Counted from the stretch's first letter, positions 34,880 to 43,773 are shown. The stretch: 64,000 nucleotides of DNA from Marvinbryantia formatexigens DSM 14469 (GCF_025148285.1 NZ_CP102268.1:1531001-1595000), one strand, 5' to 3'. Notes: generated by a model not told the origin, from the letters alone. Numbers and translations: made by a program.

Positions 34880-34908
34880 ATGACATAGTTTTTAAAACTA
34901 CATATAAT
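34880..34908 (+). promoter_or_regulatory. Promoter with palindromic spacer, hemolysin III gene
   Basis: ATGACA (34880-34885) and TATAAT (34903-34908) are 17 bases apart. The spacer is almost filled by the 15-bp perfect inverted repeat TAGTTTTTAAAACTA (34886-34900). A regulator bound here would occupy the RNA polymerase spacer face. Confidence 0.6.
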
Positions 34909-34934
34909 AGTATTATATAAAAGGAGGTATTTTT

Positions 34935-35615
34935 ATGACCAGTCAGACATCACGCACACATCATCTGAAGGACCCCGGCAGCGCAATTACGCATTTTATC
35001 GGTATGCTGATGGCAATTTTTGCGGCAACCCCGCTGCTTATCCGCGCCTGCAGCCATCGGGAGCCTGTTTATGTAATCTCTATGGCAATTTTTATCGTAA
35101 GCATGATTCTGCTTTACGCCGCCAGCACCATCTATCACTCCTTTGATATTTCAGAGCGCGCAAACCGCGTTCTGCGCAAAATCGACCATATGATGATTTT
35201 CGTGCTGATCGCAGGAAGCTACACGCCGGTATGCCTGCTTGTGCTTAAGGGAAAAACGGGCACGATGCTCTGCGCGCTTGTCTGGGCGATCGCCCTGGCA
35301 GGCATTCTGATCAAGGCGTTCTGGATCACCTGCCCGAAATGGTTTTCTTCCGTGCTATATATCGGAATGGGATGGCTGTGCGTACTCACCTTCACGCAGC
35401 TTATCAATTCCCTCTCCCCGGCAGCATTTGGCTGGCTGCTGGCAGGCGGCATTATTTATACAATCGGCGGTATTATTTACGCGCTGAAGCTTCCGCTGTT
35501 CAATGCGCGCCACAAGAACTTCGGCTCCCATGAGATTTTTCATTTATTTGTCATGGGCGGCAGCGCCTGCCACTTTATCGTCATGTACTTCTTCCTGGCG
35601 GCACCTGCGCTGTAA
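34935..35615 (+). CDS. Hemolysin III family (YqfA/PAQR-like) membrane protein
   Basis: This 226-aa protein has seven predicted helices. The metal-binding motifs of the PAQR/hemolysin III fold are present: AASTIYHSFDIS early, the AGSYTPVCLL block, and C-terminal FGSHEIFHLFVMGGSACHF, giving the three conserved His and an Asp/Ser cluster. Haemolytic activity is not implied. AAAGGAGGTATTTTT precedes the ATG. It is monocistronic, diverging from the XpaC-TelA operon; its promoter carries a palindrome between -35 and -10. Confidence 0.92.
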   Translation: MTSQTSRTHHLKDPGSAITHFIGMLMAIFAATPLLIRACSHREPVYVISMAIFIVSMILLYAASTIYHSFDISERANRVLRKIDHMMIFVLIAGSYTPVCLLVLKGKTGTMLCALVWAIALAGILIKAFWITCPKWFSSVLYIGMGWLCVLTFTQLINSLSPAAFGWLLAGGIIYTIGGIIYALKLPLFNARHKNFGSHEIFHLFVMGGSACHFIVMYFFLAAPAL

Positions 35616-35672
35616 GCGATACAGTCAGCAAAACCAGGCATTGTACACCGTACAGAGCAATCCGGTATCACA

Positions 35673-35696
35673 GGGGTCAAAATACTTTTTGACCCC
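35673..35696. repeat. Inverted repeat GGGGTCAAAA / TTTTGACCCC
   Basis: A 10-bp perfect stem with a 3-5 nt loop has no U-tract and lies 60 bases after the hemolysin III gene. It resembles short dispersed hairpins rather than a terminator; the proper terminator lies 40 bases further on. Confidence 0.6.
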
Positions 35697-35734
35697 ATCA
35701 TCATAAAATAAAAAAATCTCCAGTTGCACAAAAA

Positions 35735-35784
35735 GCAAAAACCGGCGTATACTACAAGTATGAATTCCAGCCGGTTTTTTCTTA
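35735..35784. terminator. Terminator downstream of the hemolysin III gene
   Basis: AAAAACCGGC and GCCGGTTTTTT form the stem around about 23 nt, with U-tracts on both strands. The remaining 35785-35905 contains no recognised gene. Confidence 0.75.
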
Positions 35785-35905
35785 CCATCTTTTCCGGGAA
35801 TTTTCCCCATGAAATATACCGTGCATCCGGCTGTTTTTCATAAGGAAGGGCGCTGCAGCGTTTTTGCAGATGCCCTTGCATACATACCTGGAGATTTGAC
35901 ATATC

Positions 35906-36166
35906 ATGAACTATACGTACATCGTAAAATGCAGCGACAACACGCTCTATACGGGCTGGACCAATAATCTGAAGCAGCGTATCCTGGCGCACAACCAGGG
36001 CCGGGGCGCCAAATATACCCGGAGCCGCACACCGGTTTCTCTCGTTTACTACGAAGAATTTCCGGACAGGCAGGCGGCAATGCGCCGTGAATACGAGATT
36101 AAACAGCTTTCCAGAAGTGAAAAAGAGAAGCTGATTGCGTCAAAGCAAGCGGCAGACGCCTTATAA
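35906..36166 (+). CDS. GIY-YIG domain protein, UPF0213 family
   Basis: This 86-aa single-domain protein starts MNYTYIVKCSDNTLYTGWTN, containing the paired Y-x-x-x/Y-T-G strand of GIY-YIG nucleases. The catalytic-type Arg sits in NLKQRILAHNQGRGAKYTRS and the Glu in REYEIKQLSRSEKEKLI. YazA/YhbQ relatives are small stand-alone domains with unclear DNA substrates. GGAG lies 10 bases before the ATG. It is followed by a bidirectional terminator and converges with the degV gene. Confidence 0.9.
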   Translation: MNYTYIVKCSDNTLYTGWTNNLKQRILAHNQGRGAKYTRSRTPVSLVYYEEFPDRQAAMRREYEIKQLSRSEKEKLIASKQAADAL

Positions 36167-36176
36167 AAATGAAAAA

Positions 36177-36225
36177 TAACGCAGAGCGTCAATGACTTTC
36201 CATCCATCTGATGCCCTGCGTTTCT
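36177..36225. terminator. Bidirectional terminator
   Basis: AACGCAGAGCGTCA and TGATGCCCTGCGTT pair with two mismatches. The plus side continues TTCTT and the minus side TTATTTTTC. It serves both the GIY-YIG gene and the convergent flavin reductase-hydE-degV operon. Confidence 0.72.
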
Positions 36226-36230
36226 TCTGA

Positions 36231-37118
36231 TTATTTCAGATATTCTTCAAATTTCTCCTCAATCGCATTTTCAAACACTATGCCAAGGATTCCCGGACCG
36301 GTATGCGCCCCAATAGCACAGCCGACCTGGGTTTTCAGGATTTCCTTTACGTGAAATTCTTCCCGCAGTGCGTGCTCCGCCTCCTCGCAGATGGATTCGT
36401 CCGCACCGTAGCAGAGTCCCACCGTCTGGCGCTCCAACTGCGTTCCTTTTTCCTTTACCAGCTCCAGGCAACGCTTCACAGCGCGCTTCATACCACGCAC
36501 TTTTTCGGTTGCAACCAGTGCGCCCTTCTCATCGACCAGAATGATAGGCTTAATGTCCAGCACACTTCCGATGGCTGCCGAAGAGCGGCTCAGCCTGCCT
36601 CCCCGTGCCAGGTATTCCAGAGTCGTCACCGTAACGACATGCTCCATATGCCCGCAGAAAAACTCTGCCGCCTCAATGAGAAGCTCCCTGGGTGCACCGT
36701 TCTTCTGCATTCTCAAAAGCTTGTATACCACCAGCCCGAACCCGATGGACGCGCATTTGGAATCGATAATCGTTATCTTAAAATCCGGATATTTTTCCAG
36801 AATCTCATCCTTTGCCAGATTTGCCGCCTGGTAGGTTCCGGCAATTCCTGTGGAAAAACAGATATACAGCACTTCGTCGCCCCGTTTTGCGAACGGCTCA
36901 AAATGCTGTTCAAACATATACTGGCTGATATGATACGTCTTTATTTCTGATTTATTTTCTTTCTGAATCCGGTAAAATTCCTCCGGAAAAATCGTATCGC
37001 CGTCAAAATAATCCTTTTCATCTATCGTAACCGGTGTCGGAATCACATGCAGCCCGTATTCCTTAATCACAGACTGCGGAATATCCGACGCCGAATCCGT
37101 AATAATACAAAATGCCAT
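36231..37118 (-). CDS. DegV family fatty-acid-binding protein
   Basis: This 295-aa two-domain protein begins MAFCIITDSASDIPQSVIKE, the diagnostic DegV start. It continues with FYRIQKENKSEIKTYHISQY, the lipid-contacting STGIAGTYQAA motif (Ser-Thr-Gly), RGGRLSRSSAAIG and C-terminal IGAHTGPGILGIVF. Family members bind fatty acids; in Firmicutes some work with fatty acid kinase (FakB). GGAAGGATAAGGATAT precedes the ATG. It lies 6 bases after the hydE stop, so it is the third gene of that operon, though the functional link is not obvious. Confidence 0.93.
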   Translation of the reverse strand: MAFCIITDSASDIPQSVIKEYGLHVIPTPVTIDEKDYFDGDTIFPEEFYRIQKENKSEIKTYHISQYMFEQHFEPFAKRGDEVLYICFSTGIAGTYQAANLAKDEILEKYPDFKITIIDSKCASIGFGLVVYKLLRMQKNGAPRELLIEAAEFFCGHMEHVVTVTTLEYLARGGRLSRSSAAIGSVLDIKPIILVDEKGALVATEKVRGMKRAVKRCLELVKEKGTQLERQTVGLCYGADESICEEAEHALREEFHVKEILKTQVGCAIGAHTGPGILGIVFENAIEEKFEEYLK

Positions 37119-37124
37119 ATATCC

Positions 37125-38174
37125 TTATCCTTCCCGCCTGCTCTTGCAGGCAACATCTCCGCGTGCCGTCACAATGCGGTATCCGGCGGACGCAACGCGT
37201 TTCTCCAGACAGCCGCGGCACTCGGCAGACTCTTCCCCTGTGCAGATTTTGTTGTCATATAATTCATAAAGCCTGCGCACCTTCACCGGTGACAGGTTGG
37301 GCATCACCACGTTTGCCCCCGCCTTCAGCCCCAGCTCCCGCCCCTGCGGGTGAATCGTGCCAAGCGCTGTCGTGGCGGGAATCAGTGCATAGGGAAACAT
37401 CAGCCGCAGAATCGCCACCATCCGAAGACTGAGCGTCAGTGTTCCACCTGCATATTCCCCAAACGGCGTCTGATGATGCGGAATAAAAGGTCCAATGCCG
37501 ATCATCGCGGGCTCCAGCTCCTGCAGGAAGCGCAGGTCTGAAATCAGATTTTCCGTTGTCTGATACGGCGAGCCAACCATAAACCCAGAGCCGACCTGAT
37601 AGCCGATTTTTTTCAGGTTCCACAGACATTGTTTCCGCACGGACAGCTTCTGTTCCGGCGGATGCAGCTTCCGATAATGCGTCTCATCCGCTGTCTCATG
37701 CCGCAGCAGATAACGGTCTGCCCCTGCCTTGAAAAAGGCAAGATAGCTCTCATACGGCTTTTCTCCGAGCGACAGGGTAATTGCACAATCCGGATACTGC
37801 GCACGGATGTCACTTACGATTTCGCATACCCGGTCGTCTGTATAATAGCCGTCCTCTCCGCCCTGCAGCACAAAGGTGCGGAAACCAAGCGCATATCCCT
37901 CCCGGCAGCATTCCAGAATATCCTGCCGGCTCAGCCGATAGCGCACTGCCTGCGTGTTGCTTCTGCGGATACCACAGTAAAAACAATCGTTTTTGCAGTA
38001 ATTCGTCAGCTCAATCAGACCGCGGATATAAACATCCGTACCATAATACTGCCTTCTCACCTCATCCGCCTGACGAAATAATTCTTCATCATAATCCGCG
38101 CACTCTATCAGTTCCTTCAGAGCTGCCTCCGGCAGATTCCGACCGCGGCGCAGCTCCTCTACGATTGCCGTCAC
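37125..38174 (-). CDS. hydE: [FeFe]-hydrogenase maturase HydE, radical SAM
   Basis: This 349-aa radical SAM enzyme carries the cluster motif CxxxCxxC as NYCKNDCFYCGIR, followed by RYRLSRQDILECCREGYALG. GGEDGYYTD, SLGEKPYESYLAFFKAGADR, LRHET and HHQTPFGEYAGG are HydE-type blocks. It acts in building the H-cluster of [FeFe] hydrogenase. A C-terminal Cys group (CTGEESAECRGCLEKR) may hold the auxiliary cluster. The start is GTG at 38174, with GAGGGAG upstream, 3 bases after the flavin reductase stop. HydF and HydG are not in the window. Confidence 0.93.
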   Translation of the reverse strand: MTAIVEELRRGRNLPEAALKELIECADYDEELFRQADEVRRQYYGTDVYIRGLIELTNYCKNDCFYCGIRRSNTQAVRYRLSRQDILECCREGYALGFRTFVLQGGEDGYYTDDRVCEIVSDIRAQYPDCAITLSLGEKPYESYLAFFKAGADRYLLRHETADETHYRKLHPPEQKLSVRKQCLWNLKKIGYQVGSGFMVGSPYQTTENLISDLRFLQELEPAMIGIGPFIPHHQTPFGEYAGGTLTLSLRMVAILRLMFPYALIPATTALGTIHPQGRELGLKAGANVVMPNLSPVKVRRLYELYDNKICTGEESAECRGCLEKRVASAGYRIVTARGDVACKSRREG

Positions 38175-38177
38175 AGC

Positions 38178-38684
38178 CTACTCCCTCACCAGAACCTTCA
38201 GAATTTCCGCAATGTACATGGTGTGGTAGTCCTTCTGCGGATACCATTTCCCATCAATATCCGTCTCAACAAAGTTCTCCGGTTTTATCTCATCATGATA
38301 CATTTTCCTGCAGACCATAATCATATCCGCCTCTGCAAATGCCGGTACGCCGTCCACAAAATACGGCGTCAGCCCCGCCTGGCTGATTTTATCGGTATCC
38401 CTGCCGGAAACGGTTCCGCAGAGGTTCAGTGCTTTGCGGTATTTTTCGTCGTAAAAGGAAATCGTAAATGCCTCCTCACGGTCCACAAATTCCTTCGTAT
38501 AGCGCTGCGGACGAATGTATGCCGTTACAGCATTCTTTCCCCACATCACACCGACGCCTCCCCAGCTTGCTGTCATCGTATTACACTTTGCTTCATCTCC
38601 TGCGGTGATAAGCATCCATTCTTTTCCGATCTTTGTAAACGGATTGAAGGAAAGCTCTTCTATCTTCGCTTCTTTAAATGCCAT
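38178..38684 (-). CDS. Flavin reductase family (flavoredoxin-like) protein
   Basis: This 168-aa FMN-binding split-barrel protein has the core NTMTASWGGVGVMWGKNAVT and IRPQRYTKEFVDREEAFTIS, then GRDTDKISQAG, typical of flavoredoxins and flavin reductases. It would bind FMN and transfer electrons or hydride in the cytoplasm. GGGAGGTCAGAAT precedes the ATG at 38684. It is first in a tight operon with hydE and degV, which hints at a redox role connected to hydrogen metabolism, as inference. Confidence 0.9.
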   Translation of the reverse strand: MAFKEAKIEELSFNPFTKIGKEWMLITAGDEAKCNTMTASWGGVGVMWGKNAVTAYIRPQRYTKEFVDREEAFTISFYDEKYRKALNLCGTVSGRDTDKISQAGLTPYFVDGVPAFAEADMIMVCRKMYHDEIKPENFVETDIDGKWYPQKDYHTMYIAEILKVLVRE

Positions 38685-38770
38685 ATTCTGACCTCCCTGC
38701 TGTCATTTTCATTTCTTTCAACACTTCATATTATACGAAATCCGCCAATGGAAATCAACCACAATAAAAG

Positions 38771-38802
38771 AAAAACGGTATAGCCCTGAAAAAGCTATAC
38801 CG
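38771..38802 (-). terminator. Terminator after the MATE pump gene
   Basis: On the minus strand CGGTATAGC and GCTATACCG form a 9-bp stem around 9 nt, followed by TTTTTCTTTT. It separates the MATE gene from the flavin reductase operon. Confidence 0.9.
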
Positions 38803-38812
38803 CTGTCTGCTT

Positions 38813-40213
38813 TTACTCCGCAACGCGCGCCGCGCCCTGCCGGAGTATTTTATTGAATCGTGTCATAAATACTGTCGTTGTGACGGTCGCCGCCAGAATG
38901 TCACTGACCGGCTCTGCAAGAAAGACTGCAAATACCTTATCCTGCAACAGCATCGGCAGGATAAAGATGAGCGGAATCAGCAGAATCAGCTTTCGCAGGC
39001 AGGCAAGCAGCAGACTGATCTTTGCCTGTCCGAGCGCCATAAAGCTCTGCTGGCAGCACATCTGGAAACCGTTGGAGAAAATCCCCGCCATGTAAATGCG
39101 CATTGCCCAGGTGGCATAGGAAACCAGCTCCGCATCCGCTGTAAAGATTCCCGCAAAGAGCTGCGGCACCAGCATCAGCGCCGCCCAGAAGACGATCGTG
39201 AAGGTCACGCAGACCTTAAACTGCAGGAAAAACGCTTTTTTCACGCGCTCCGTTTTCCCGGCTCCGAAATTGTAGCTGATGATTGGCTGTCCGCCCTGGC
39301 AGATGCCCTGCACCGGCATACTGACAAGCTGGCTGACGCTGGTGATAATCGTCATGGCTCCGACTGCCAGGTCGCCGCCGTAGCGTGACAGGCTGGAGGT
39401 AAAACTGACGGACAGCAGACTCTCCGTGGACAGCATGACGAAGGTGGAAACGCCCAGCGCCAGGCATGAACCGATGATTCCCGGCATCAGTCTCATATTC
39501 CGCGCTCTCAGGCGGAGCATGGTCTGGCTGCCGGTGAGGAAGCGCAGAATCCACACCGCTCCGACCGCCTGGCTGAGCACCGTGGCGAGCGCAGCGCCCC
39601 GCACGCCCATTCCGAAAACAAAGATAAAGACCGGATCCAGAATAATATTGATTACCGCGCCGATGACCGTTGTCATCATGCTGATCTTCGCAAATCCCTG
39701 CGTTGTGATAAATGGATTCATTCCCATCACGATAAGCACAAAAACGCTGCCCAGAATATAAATTCTCGCATAACTGACAGCATAGGGCAGCGTTGCATCG
39801 CTGGCGCCGAACATACGCAGCAGCGCCGGCGCCCCGGCATAAAATGTGACCGTCAGCACAGCGGCAATCGCAAGCAGAAGCGCAAAGCAGTTTCCGACAA
39901 TCTTCTCTGCCGTTTCGTTATCCTGCTGTCCCATAGCGATCGCAGCGCGCGGCGCTCCGCCGGAGCCGCAGAGCATCGCGAATGCATTTATCAGCATCAG
40001 TATCGGCATAAAAAGCCCCACGCCCGTGAGCGCGGAGGCTCCGATTTCCGGAATGTGTCCGATATAAATTCTGTCTACGATATTATACAGCAGGTTGATA
40101 ATCTGTGCCACCACCGCCGGAACGGCAAGCTGCGCCAGCAGCTTTCCGATGCTGCCGCTGCCCATATCCCGGCTCTGGTTTTCCGTGGTTCCTCCCCTGG
40201 ATTTCAGGTTCAT
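38813..40213 (-). CDS. MATE family efflux transporter
   Basis: This 466-aa protein has about 12 membrane helices. The N-terminal MATE block (IGKLLAQLAVPAVVAQIINL, LYNIVDRIYIGHI) and the repeat-half block in the second lobe (GQPIISYNFGAGKTERVKKA) are visible. It probably exports cationic drugs or metabolites with Na+ or H+ exchange. The substrate cannot be read from the sequence. AAAGAGAGATGAAGCTATT precedes the ATG at 40213. A strong terminator follows it. A putative SDR enzyme gene lies 157 bases upstream on the same strand. Confidence 0.93.
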   Translation of the reverse strand: MNLKSRGGTTENQSRDMGSGSIGKLLAQLAVPAVVAQIINLLYNIVDRIYIGHIPEIGASALTGVGLFMPILMLINAFAMLCGSGGAPRAAIAMGQQDNETAEKIVGNCFALLLAIAAVLTVTFYAGAPALLRMFGASDATLPYAVSYARIYILGSVFVLIVMGMNPFITTQGFAKISMMTTVIGAVINIILDPVFIFVFGMGVRGAALATVLSQAVGAVWILRFLTGSQTMLRLRARNMRLMPGIIGSCLALGVSTFVMLSTESLLSVSFTSSLSRYGGDLAVGAMTIITSVSQLVSMPVQGICQGGQPIISYNFGAGKTERVKKAFFLQFKVCVTFTIVFWAALMLVPQLFAGIFTADAELVSYATWAMRIYMAGIFSNGFQMCCQQSFMALGQAKISLLLACLRKLILLIPLIFILPMLLQDKVFAVFLAEPVSDILAATVTTTVFMTRFNKILRQGAARVAE

Positions 40214-40370
40214 AATAGCTTCATCTCTCTTTCTATACTGAAACTATTATAAACTTGTGCGGCTCCTTCGTCTACTGCAAAATTGCAGAAAATTTCTGTC
40301 TCCGCAGCCGCTCATCCAGGCGCTCCTGTCATTCGCCTTCTTCCATCTGCAAAAACATATTGCAAAATTT

Positions 40371-41384
40371 CTATGCGATTTTTCCGGTCTCCCGCAGCCA
40401 CTGCACCTCATCGTGAATCGTTTCCTGGTAGGAACGCGTCGTGTAACCCAGCTCCTGCTGCGCCTTTGTGCAGTCGAAGGCATTGTTGCGCGCCAGATTG
40501 TAAACAGAAAAAGTGGTCATCAAGGGACGTTTTCCGCTGCGCTTCGCCTGCTTTTCCAGAATCCCCGCCATAAAATCTGCCACCCTGCACGGGAGGAAAA
40601 ACTTCATTTTCCGGCAGCCGCTCTCCGCCGAAAGAATTTTTGCAAAATCCTTAAAAGAAACCTCTTCGTTGCCAAGAATGTAACAGCTTCCCTTCTTTCC
40701 CTTATCCGCCGCCAGAATCGTTCCATGCGCCAGGTCGCGCACATCACAAAGGTTGAAGGAGCCGTCAATACCCGCCGGCATTTCCCCGTTGATAATCTGA
40801 ATCACCGTTTTGGTCGTTTCTCCGACTGCAAAATCCTCCGGTCCGAGAATACCGCTCGGATGCACTACGCAGGCATTCAGCCCCTGCCGTTCTGCCGCAT
40901 CCAGCACCCTCTGCGTGGCAATCGCCTTCGACTGGCTGTAGCAGCCAAGCACCTTTTCCGGTTCAAAGTGGCTGACCTCCTTAATGCGCAGTCCCTTCGG
41001 CTGCTCCGGTATCGCGCCCGTGCTGCTGCAATATACCAGTTTTTTGCACTCCTTATGCGCAAGACAGAGATCAATGATATTCTGCGTGCCGCCCACATTA
41101 ACATCCATCACCTTCTGACTGTAATCCGGATTTACCGTAACGATGCTCGCAATGTGAAGCACGATAGTTTCCACGCCCTCCGGCACAGTGAAGAACCGCT
41201 CCAGAGACTGCTTATCGCACAGATCGCCTTCTACGATCTCCGCCTCCGTCGGAACATAAACCTTCGCCCTGTCATTCGGCAATACAAACGCCCGCACCTT
41301 ATCGCCGCGCGCAATCAATTCTCTGCAGATTGTCCCTCCCAGAAATCCTGCTGCTCCTGTTACTAAATACATTCTCTCTTTCAT
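40371..41384 (-). CDS. NAD-dependent epimerase/dehydratase (extended SDR)
   Basis: This 337-aa extended short-chain dehydrogenase has the Rossmann motif VTGAAGFLGG near the N-terminus. The downstream acidic and HIASIV segments fit NAD(P) binding, and the catalytic YxxxK is CYSQSKA, with the Ser in VYCSSTGAIP. Relatives reduce dihydroflavonols, aldehydes or nucleotide sugars, so the substrate is open. AAGGAAGGTAAGAAAAG precedes the ATG at 41384; an ATG four codons on is an alternative. The 157-bp gap to the MATE gene has short inverted AT-rich words but no convincing terminator. Confidence 0.88.
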   Translation of the reverse strand: MKERMYLVTGAAGFLGGTICRELIARGDKVRAFVLPNDRAKVYVPTEAEIVEGDLCDKQSLERFFTVPEGVETIVLHIASIVTVNPDYSQKVMDVNVGGTQNIIDLCLAHKECKKLVYCSSTGAIPEQPKGLRIKEVSHFEPEKVLGCYSQSKAIATQRVLDAAERQGLNACVVHPSGILGPEDFAVGETTKTVIQIINGEMPAGIDGSFNLCDVRDLAHGTILAADKGKKGSCYILGNEEVSFKDFAKILSAESGCRKMKFFLPCRVADFMAGILEKQAKRSGKRPLMTTFSVYNLARNNAFDCTKAQQELGYTTRSYQETIHDEVQWLRETGKIA

Positions 41385-41594
41385 CTTTTCTTACCTTCCT
41401 TTTTTTATTTGTCCCAGTCACCCGCGGTGTCTGTATCTCTTTTCAACTGACAAACGCATTCTAAAAGACAAAGGTTAAACGAAAGTAAAAATAGAAAAGT
41501 TTTTTTCAAAAAATTTCTATTATGTTATATAATAATACCAGAGTGGTATCAGGGGCAGAGCTTTGGATGCCGCCTGAATTTGGGGAGGAATCAG

Positions 41595-42275
41595 ATGATT
41601 ACTATATTAATTGTTGAAGACGATGCGGCAGTCCGGCTTCTGACAAAGGCACGCCTTTCCGCAAAATATCACATTCTGGAAGCAGAAAACGGCGCGAAAG
41701 GTCTGGAGGTGCTGGATCATCACCATGTTGATCTGATCATTGCCGATATCATGATGCCGAAAATGGACGGCTACGAATTTGTCCGCACGCTGCGGGAGGG
41801 CTCCATGAACATTCCGGTCATCATGCTTACCGCCATGAACACCTTCGCCCACAAAAAGGAGGGCTACGCCAGCGGCATTGACGATTACATGACAAAGCCA
41901 ATCCAGTATGAAGAGCTGGAATGGCACATTGAAGCGCTGCTGCGGCGCGCACGGATTGCGAATGATAACAGAATCACCGTCGGCGGTCTGGTTCTGGACC
42001 GCGATTCCATGTCGGCAAAATATGAGGGAACGGATATCCCCCTCACCGCAAAAGAATTTGAGCTGCTCTACAAGTTTCTCTCTTATCCCGATGTGGTCTT
42101 TACCAAGCAGCAGCTTATGGACGAGCTGTGGGGCTACGACACGGAGAGCGATTACAATACCATAAAAACCTACGTCAGCCGCCTGCGCAGCAAATTCAGC
42201 CACTGCCACGAATTTGAGCTGGTTGCACTGCGCGGGCTCGGCTACAAGGCAGTCATACATAAGGAGGGCGTCTGA
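41595..42275 (+). CDS. OmpR-family response regulator
   Basis: This 226-aa regulator has a receiver with acidic pocket VEDD, phospho-acceptor Asp51 in LIIADIMMP, Thr in VIMLTAMN and Lys in MTKPIQYEEL. The C-terminal winged helix (PLTAKEFELLYKFLSYPDVV, YVSRLRSKF, ALRGLGYKAV) is OmpR/PhoB-like. GGGGAGGAATCAG precedes the ATG at 41595. The gene ends 1 base before the cognate kinase starts. No target genes are adjacent; the SDR and MATE genes are divergent neighbours. Confidence 0.94.
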   Translation: MITILIVEDDAAVRLLTKARLSAKYHILEAENGAKGLEVLDHHHVDLIIADIMMPKMDGYEFVRTLREGSMNIPVIMLTAMNTFAHKKEGYASGIDDYMTKPIQYEELEWHIEALLRRARIANDNRITVGGLVLDRDSMSAKYEGTDIPLTAKEFELLYKFLSYPDVVFTKQQLMDELWGYDTESDYNTIKTYVSRLRSKFSHCHEFELVALRGLGYKAVIHKEGV

Positions 42276-42276
42276 T

Positions 42277-43332
42277 ATGAAAAACGCCAGAAATAATTCT
42301 GCCTCCGGGCAGCCGTACAAAATAAAGGTTCTGCAGGCAAAATGGATTTTCTTTCTGTCCGCCGCAGTCGTCATCGGCGGCATCATGTCTTTCGGTCTGC
42401 TTGCGTTTCTGTTTCTTGATTTGAACCGGGAGACATCCATCTACATGCTCGGCATGATTCTTCCTATGACGTTTATAGTCATATTCTGTCTATATTTTAT
42501 TCTGAAAGCTATGGAAAAGCGGATTTCCCGGCTGCTGCTCGCCATTACCGAAGTGGCAGACGGCAATCTGGACGTTGTCATCGATACCAGAGGTGCTGAA
42601 GAATACAGGGACATCTATGAGAGCTTCAACCGCATGACAAAAGAGCTGCGCAGCACAAAAGAGGAAATGGATAGCTTTGTCAATAATCTGGCGCATGAAT
42701 TTAAAACGCCGATTACCTCCATCAGCGGTTTTGCGGATTATCTCTATCAGACCGGCGGTTCCATAGAAACGGAAGAGCGAATGCAGTTTCTGAAGCTGAT
42801 TTCCGACCAGGCACAGCGGCTTTCCAGTCTTTCCCAGAATACCCTGCTGCTCTCCAAACTGGAGGCATGTCAGATTGTCACGGAAAAGGAAACCTTTGCC
42901 CTCGGCGAGCAGATTAAGCAGTGCGTCATTCTGCTGCTGCGCCAGTTTGACGAAAAGCATATCACGGTCGATATCCCGGAGGAATTTGATTTTGATTACT
43001 GCGGAAACAAAGAACTGATGGAGCAGGTCTGGATCAATCTGCTGAACAATGCGCTGAAATTTACGCCAGAGGGCGGCACGGTCACTGTCCGCTGCGCCCG
43101 GACAGATTCTTCTCTGAAAATCAGCGTGGCAGATACCGGGGTTGGTATGAACCAGGAAACCCAGGAAAGGATATTTGACAAATATTATCAGAACGACACC
43201 TCCAGCCTTACCAAAGGAAACGGTATCGGATTATCCATCGTCCGCCGCATTACTGAGCTCTGCGGCGGCAGCATCGCGGTGGAAAGTCAGCCCGGATGCG
43301 GCAGCACCTTCATGGTCTTTCTGCCGGTGTAA
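42277..43332 (+). CDS. Sensor histidine kinase with HAMP domain
   Basis: This 351-aa kinase has two membrane helices (IFFLSAAVVIGGIMSFGLLA, MLGMILPMTFIVIFCLYFIL) with almost no extracellular loop, which suggests membrane or intracellular sensing. HAMP follows (ITEVADGNLDVVIDTRGAEE), then HisKA with acceptor His in NLAHEFKTPITSISGF. ATPase N, G1 and G2 boxes are NLLNNALKF, VADTGVGM and KGNGIGLSIVRRI. AAGGAGGGCGTCTGAT precedes the ATG. It forms an operon with the OmpR-type regulator. Confidence 0.94.
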   Translation: MKNARNNSASGQPYKIKVLQAKWIFFLSAAVVIGGIMSFGLLAFLFLDLNRETSIYMLGMILPMTFIVIFCLYFILKAMEKRISRLLLAITEVADGNLDVVIDTRGAEEYRDIYESFNRMTKELRSTKEEMDSFVNNLAHEFKTPITSISGFADYLYQTGGSIETEERMQFLKLISDQAQRLSSLSQNTLLLSKLEACQIVTEKETFALGEQIKQCVILLLRQFDEKHITVDIPEEFDFDYCGNKELMEQVWINLLNNALKFTPEGGTVTVRCARTDSSLKISVADTGVGMNQETQERIFDKYYQNDTSSLTKGNGIGLSIVRRITELCGGSIAVESQPGCGSTFMVFLPV

Positions 43333-43339
43333 TGAAAAA

Positions 43340-43362
43340 AACACCGTTTTTACGGTGTTTTT
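43340..43362 (+). terminator. Terminator of the two-component operon
   Basis: AACACCGT and ACGGTGTT form an 8-bp stem around TTTT, followed by TTTC. An A-tract upstream also permits function for the minus-strand tRNA-Cys. Confidence 0.85.
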
Positions 43363-43366
43363 CAAG

Positions 43367-43438
43367 AGGCGCAGACCGGATTTGAACCGGTGAGTCGAGG
43401 TGTTGCAGACCTATGCCTTACCACTTGGCTACTGCGCC
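43367..43438 (-). tRNA. tRNA-Cys (GCA)
   Basis: This 72-nt gene has acceptor GGCGCAG/CTGCGCC and discriminator T. The D-arm is TAGCCAAGTGGTAAGGCA, the anticodon loop CTGCAAC (GCA) and the T-arm CCGGTTCAAATCCGG. Confidence 0.95.
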
Positions 43439-43541
43439 ATATTCATTTTTAATATATGCGGCTGCTTTCTTTTTATGCCTTTCAGCTCTGCCGCTTCTTA
43501 TAGTTTAACAAAACATCTTGATTTTGTCAATCGTTTTGTAG

Positions 43542-43613
43542 TGACTCCAAGGGGATTTGAACCCCTGTTACCGCCGTGAAAGGGCGATGTCTTAACCGCT
43601 TGACCATGGAGCC
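43542..43613 (-). tRNA. tRNA-Glu (TTC)
   Basis: This 72-nt gene has acceptor GGCTCCA/TGGAGTC with a G-U pair and discriminator A. The anticodon loop CTTTCAC gives TTC, and the T-arm is GGGGTTCAAATCCCC. It lies upstream of tRNA-Cys on the same strand, 104 bases apart. Confidence 0.95.
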
Positions 43614-43737
43614 TTATCTGACAGTGAGACATTCCTCACCAACAGTCTCAACGAGTGATATAGTACCACACCTTTTCCGTTTTGGCAAGAGGGAATTTAC
43701 GAAAATTCCGAAAAAAAACAAACGACTTTGCGAAGGT

Positions 43738-43773
43738 TCCCGTAAGCAGTCCCGTAAGCAGTCCCGTAAGCAG
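43738..43773. repeat. 12-bp tandem repeat, three perfect copies
   Basis: TCCCGTAAGCAG is repeated three times with no mismatch. It sits between tRNA-Glu and the methyltransferase operon. Confidence 0.95.

Noticed and set aside
35673..35696. GGGGTCAAAA/TTTTGACCCC hairpin as a terminator
   Set aside because: No U-tract follows on either strand, and a proper terminator exists 40 bases downstream.
35540..35992. 150-aa minus-strand ORF between hemolysin III and GIY-YIG genes
   Set aside because: It runs through the terminator hairpin at 35735-35784 and antisense to both flanking genes, with no start site support.
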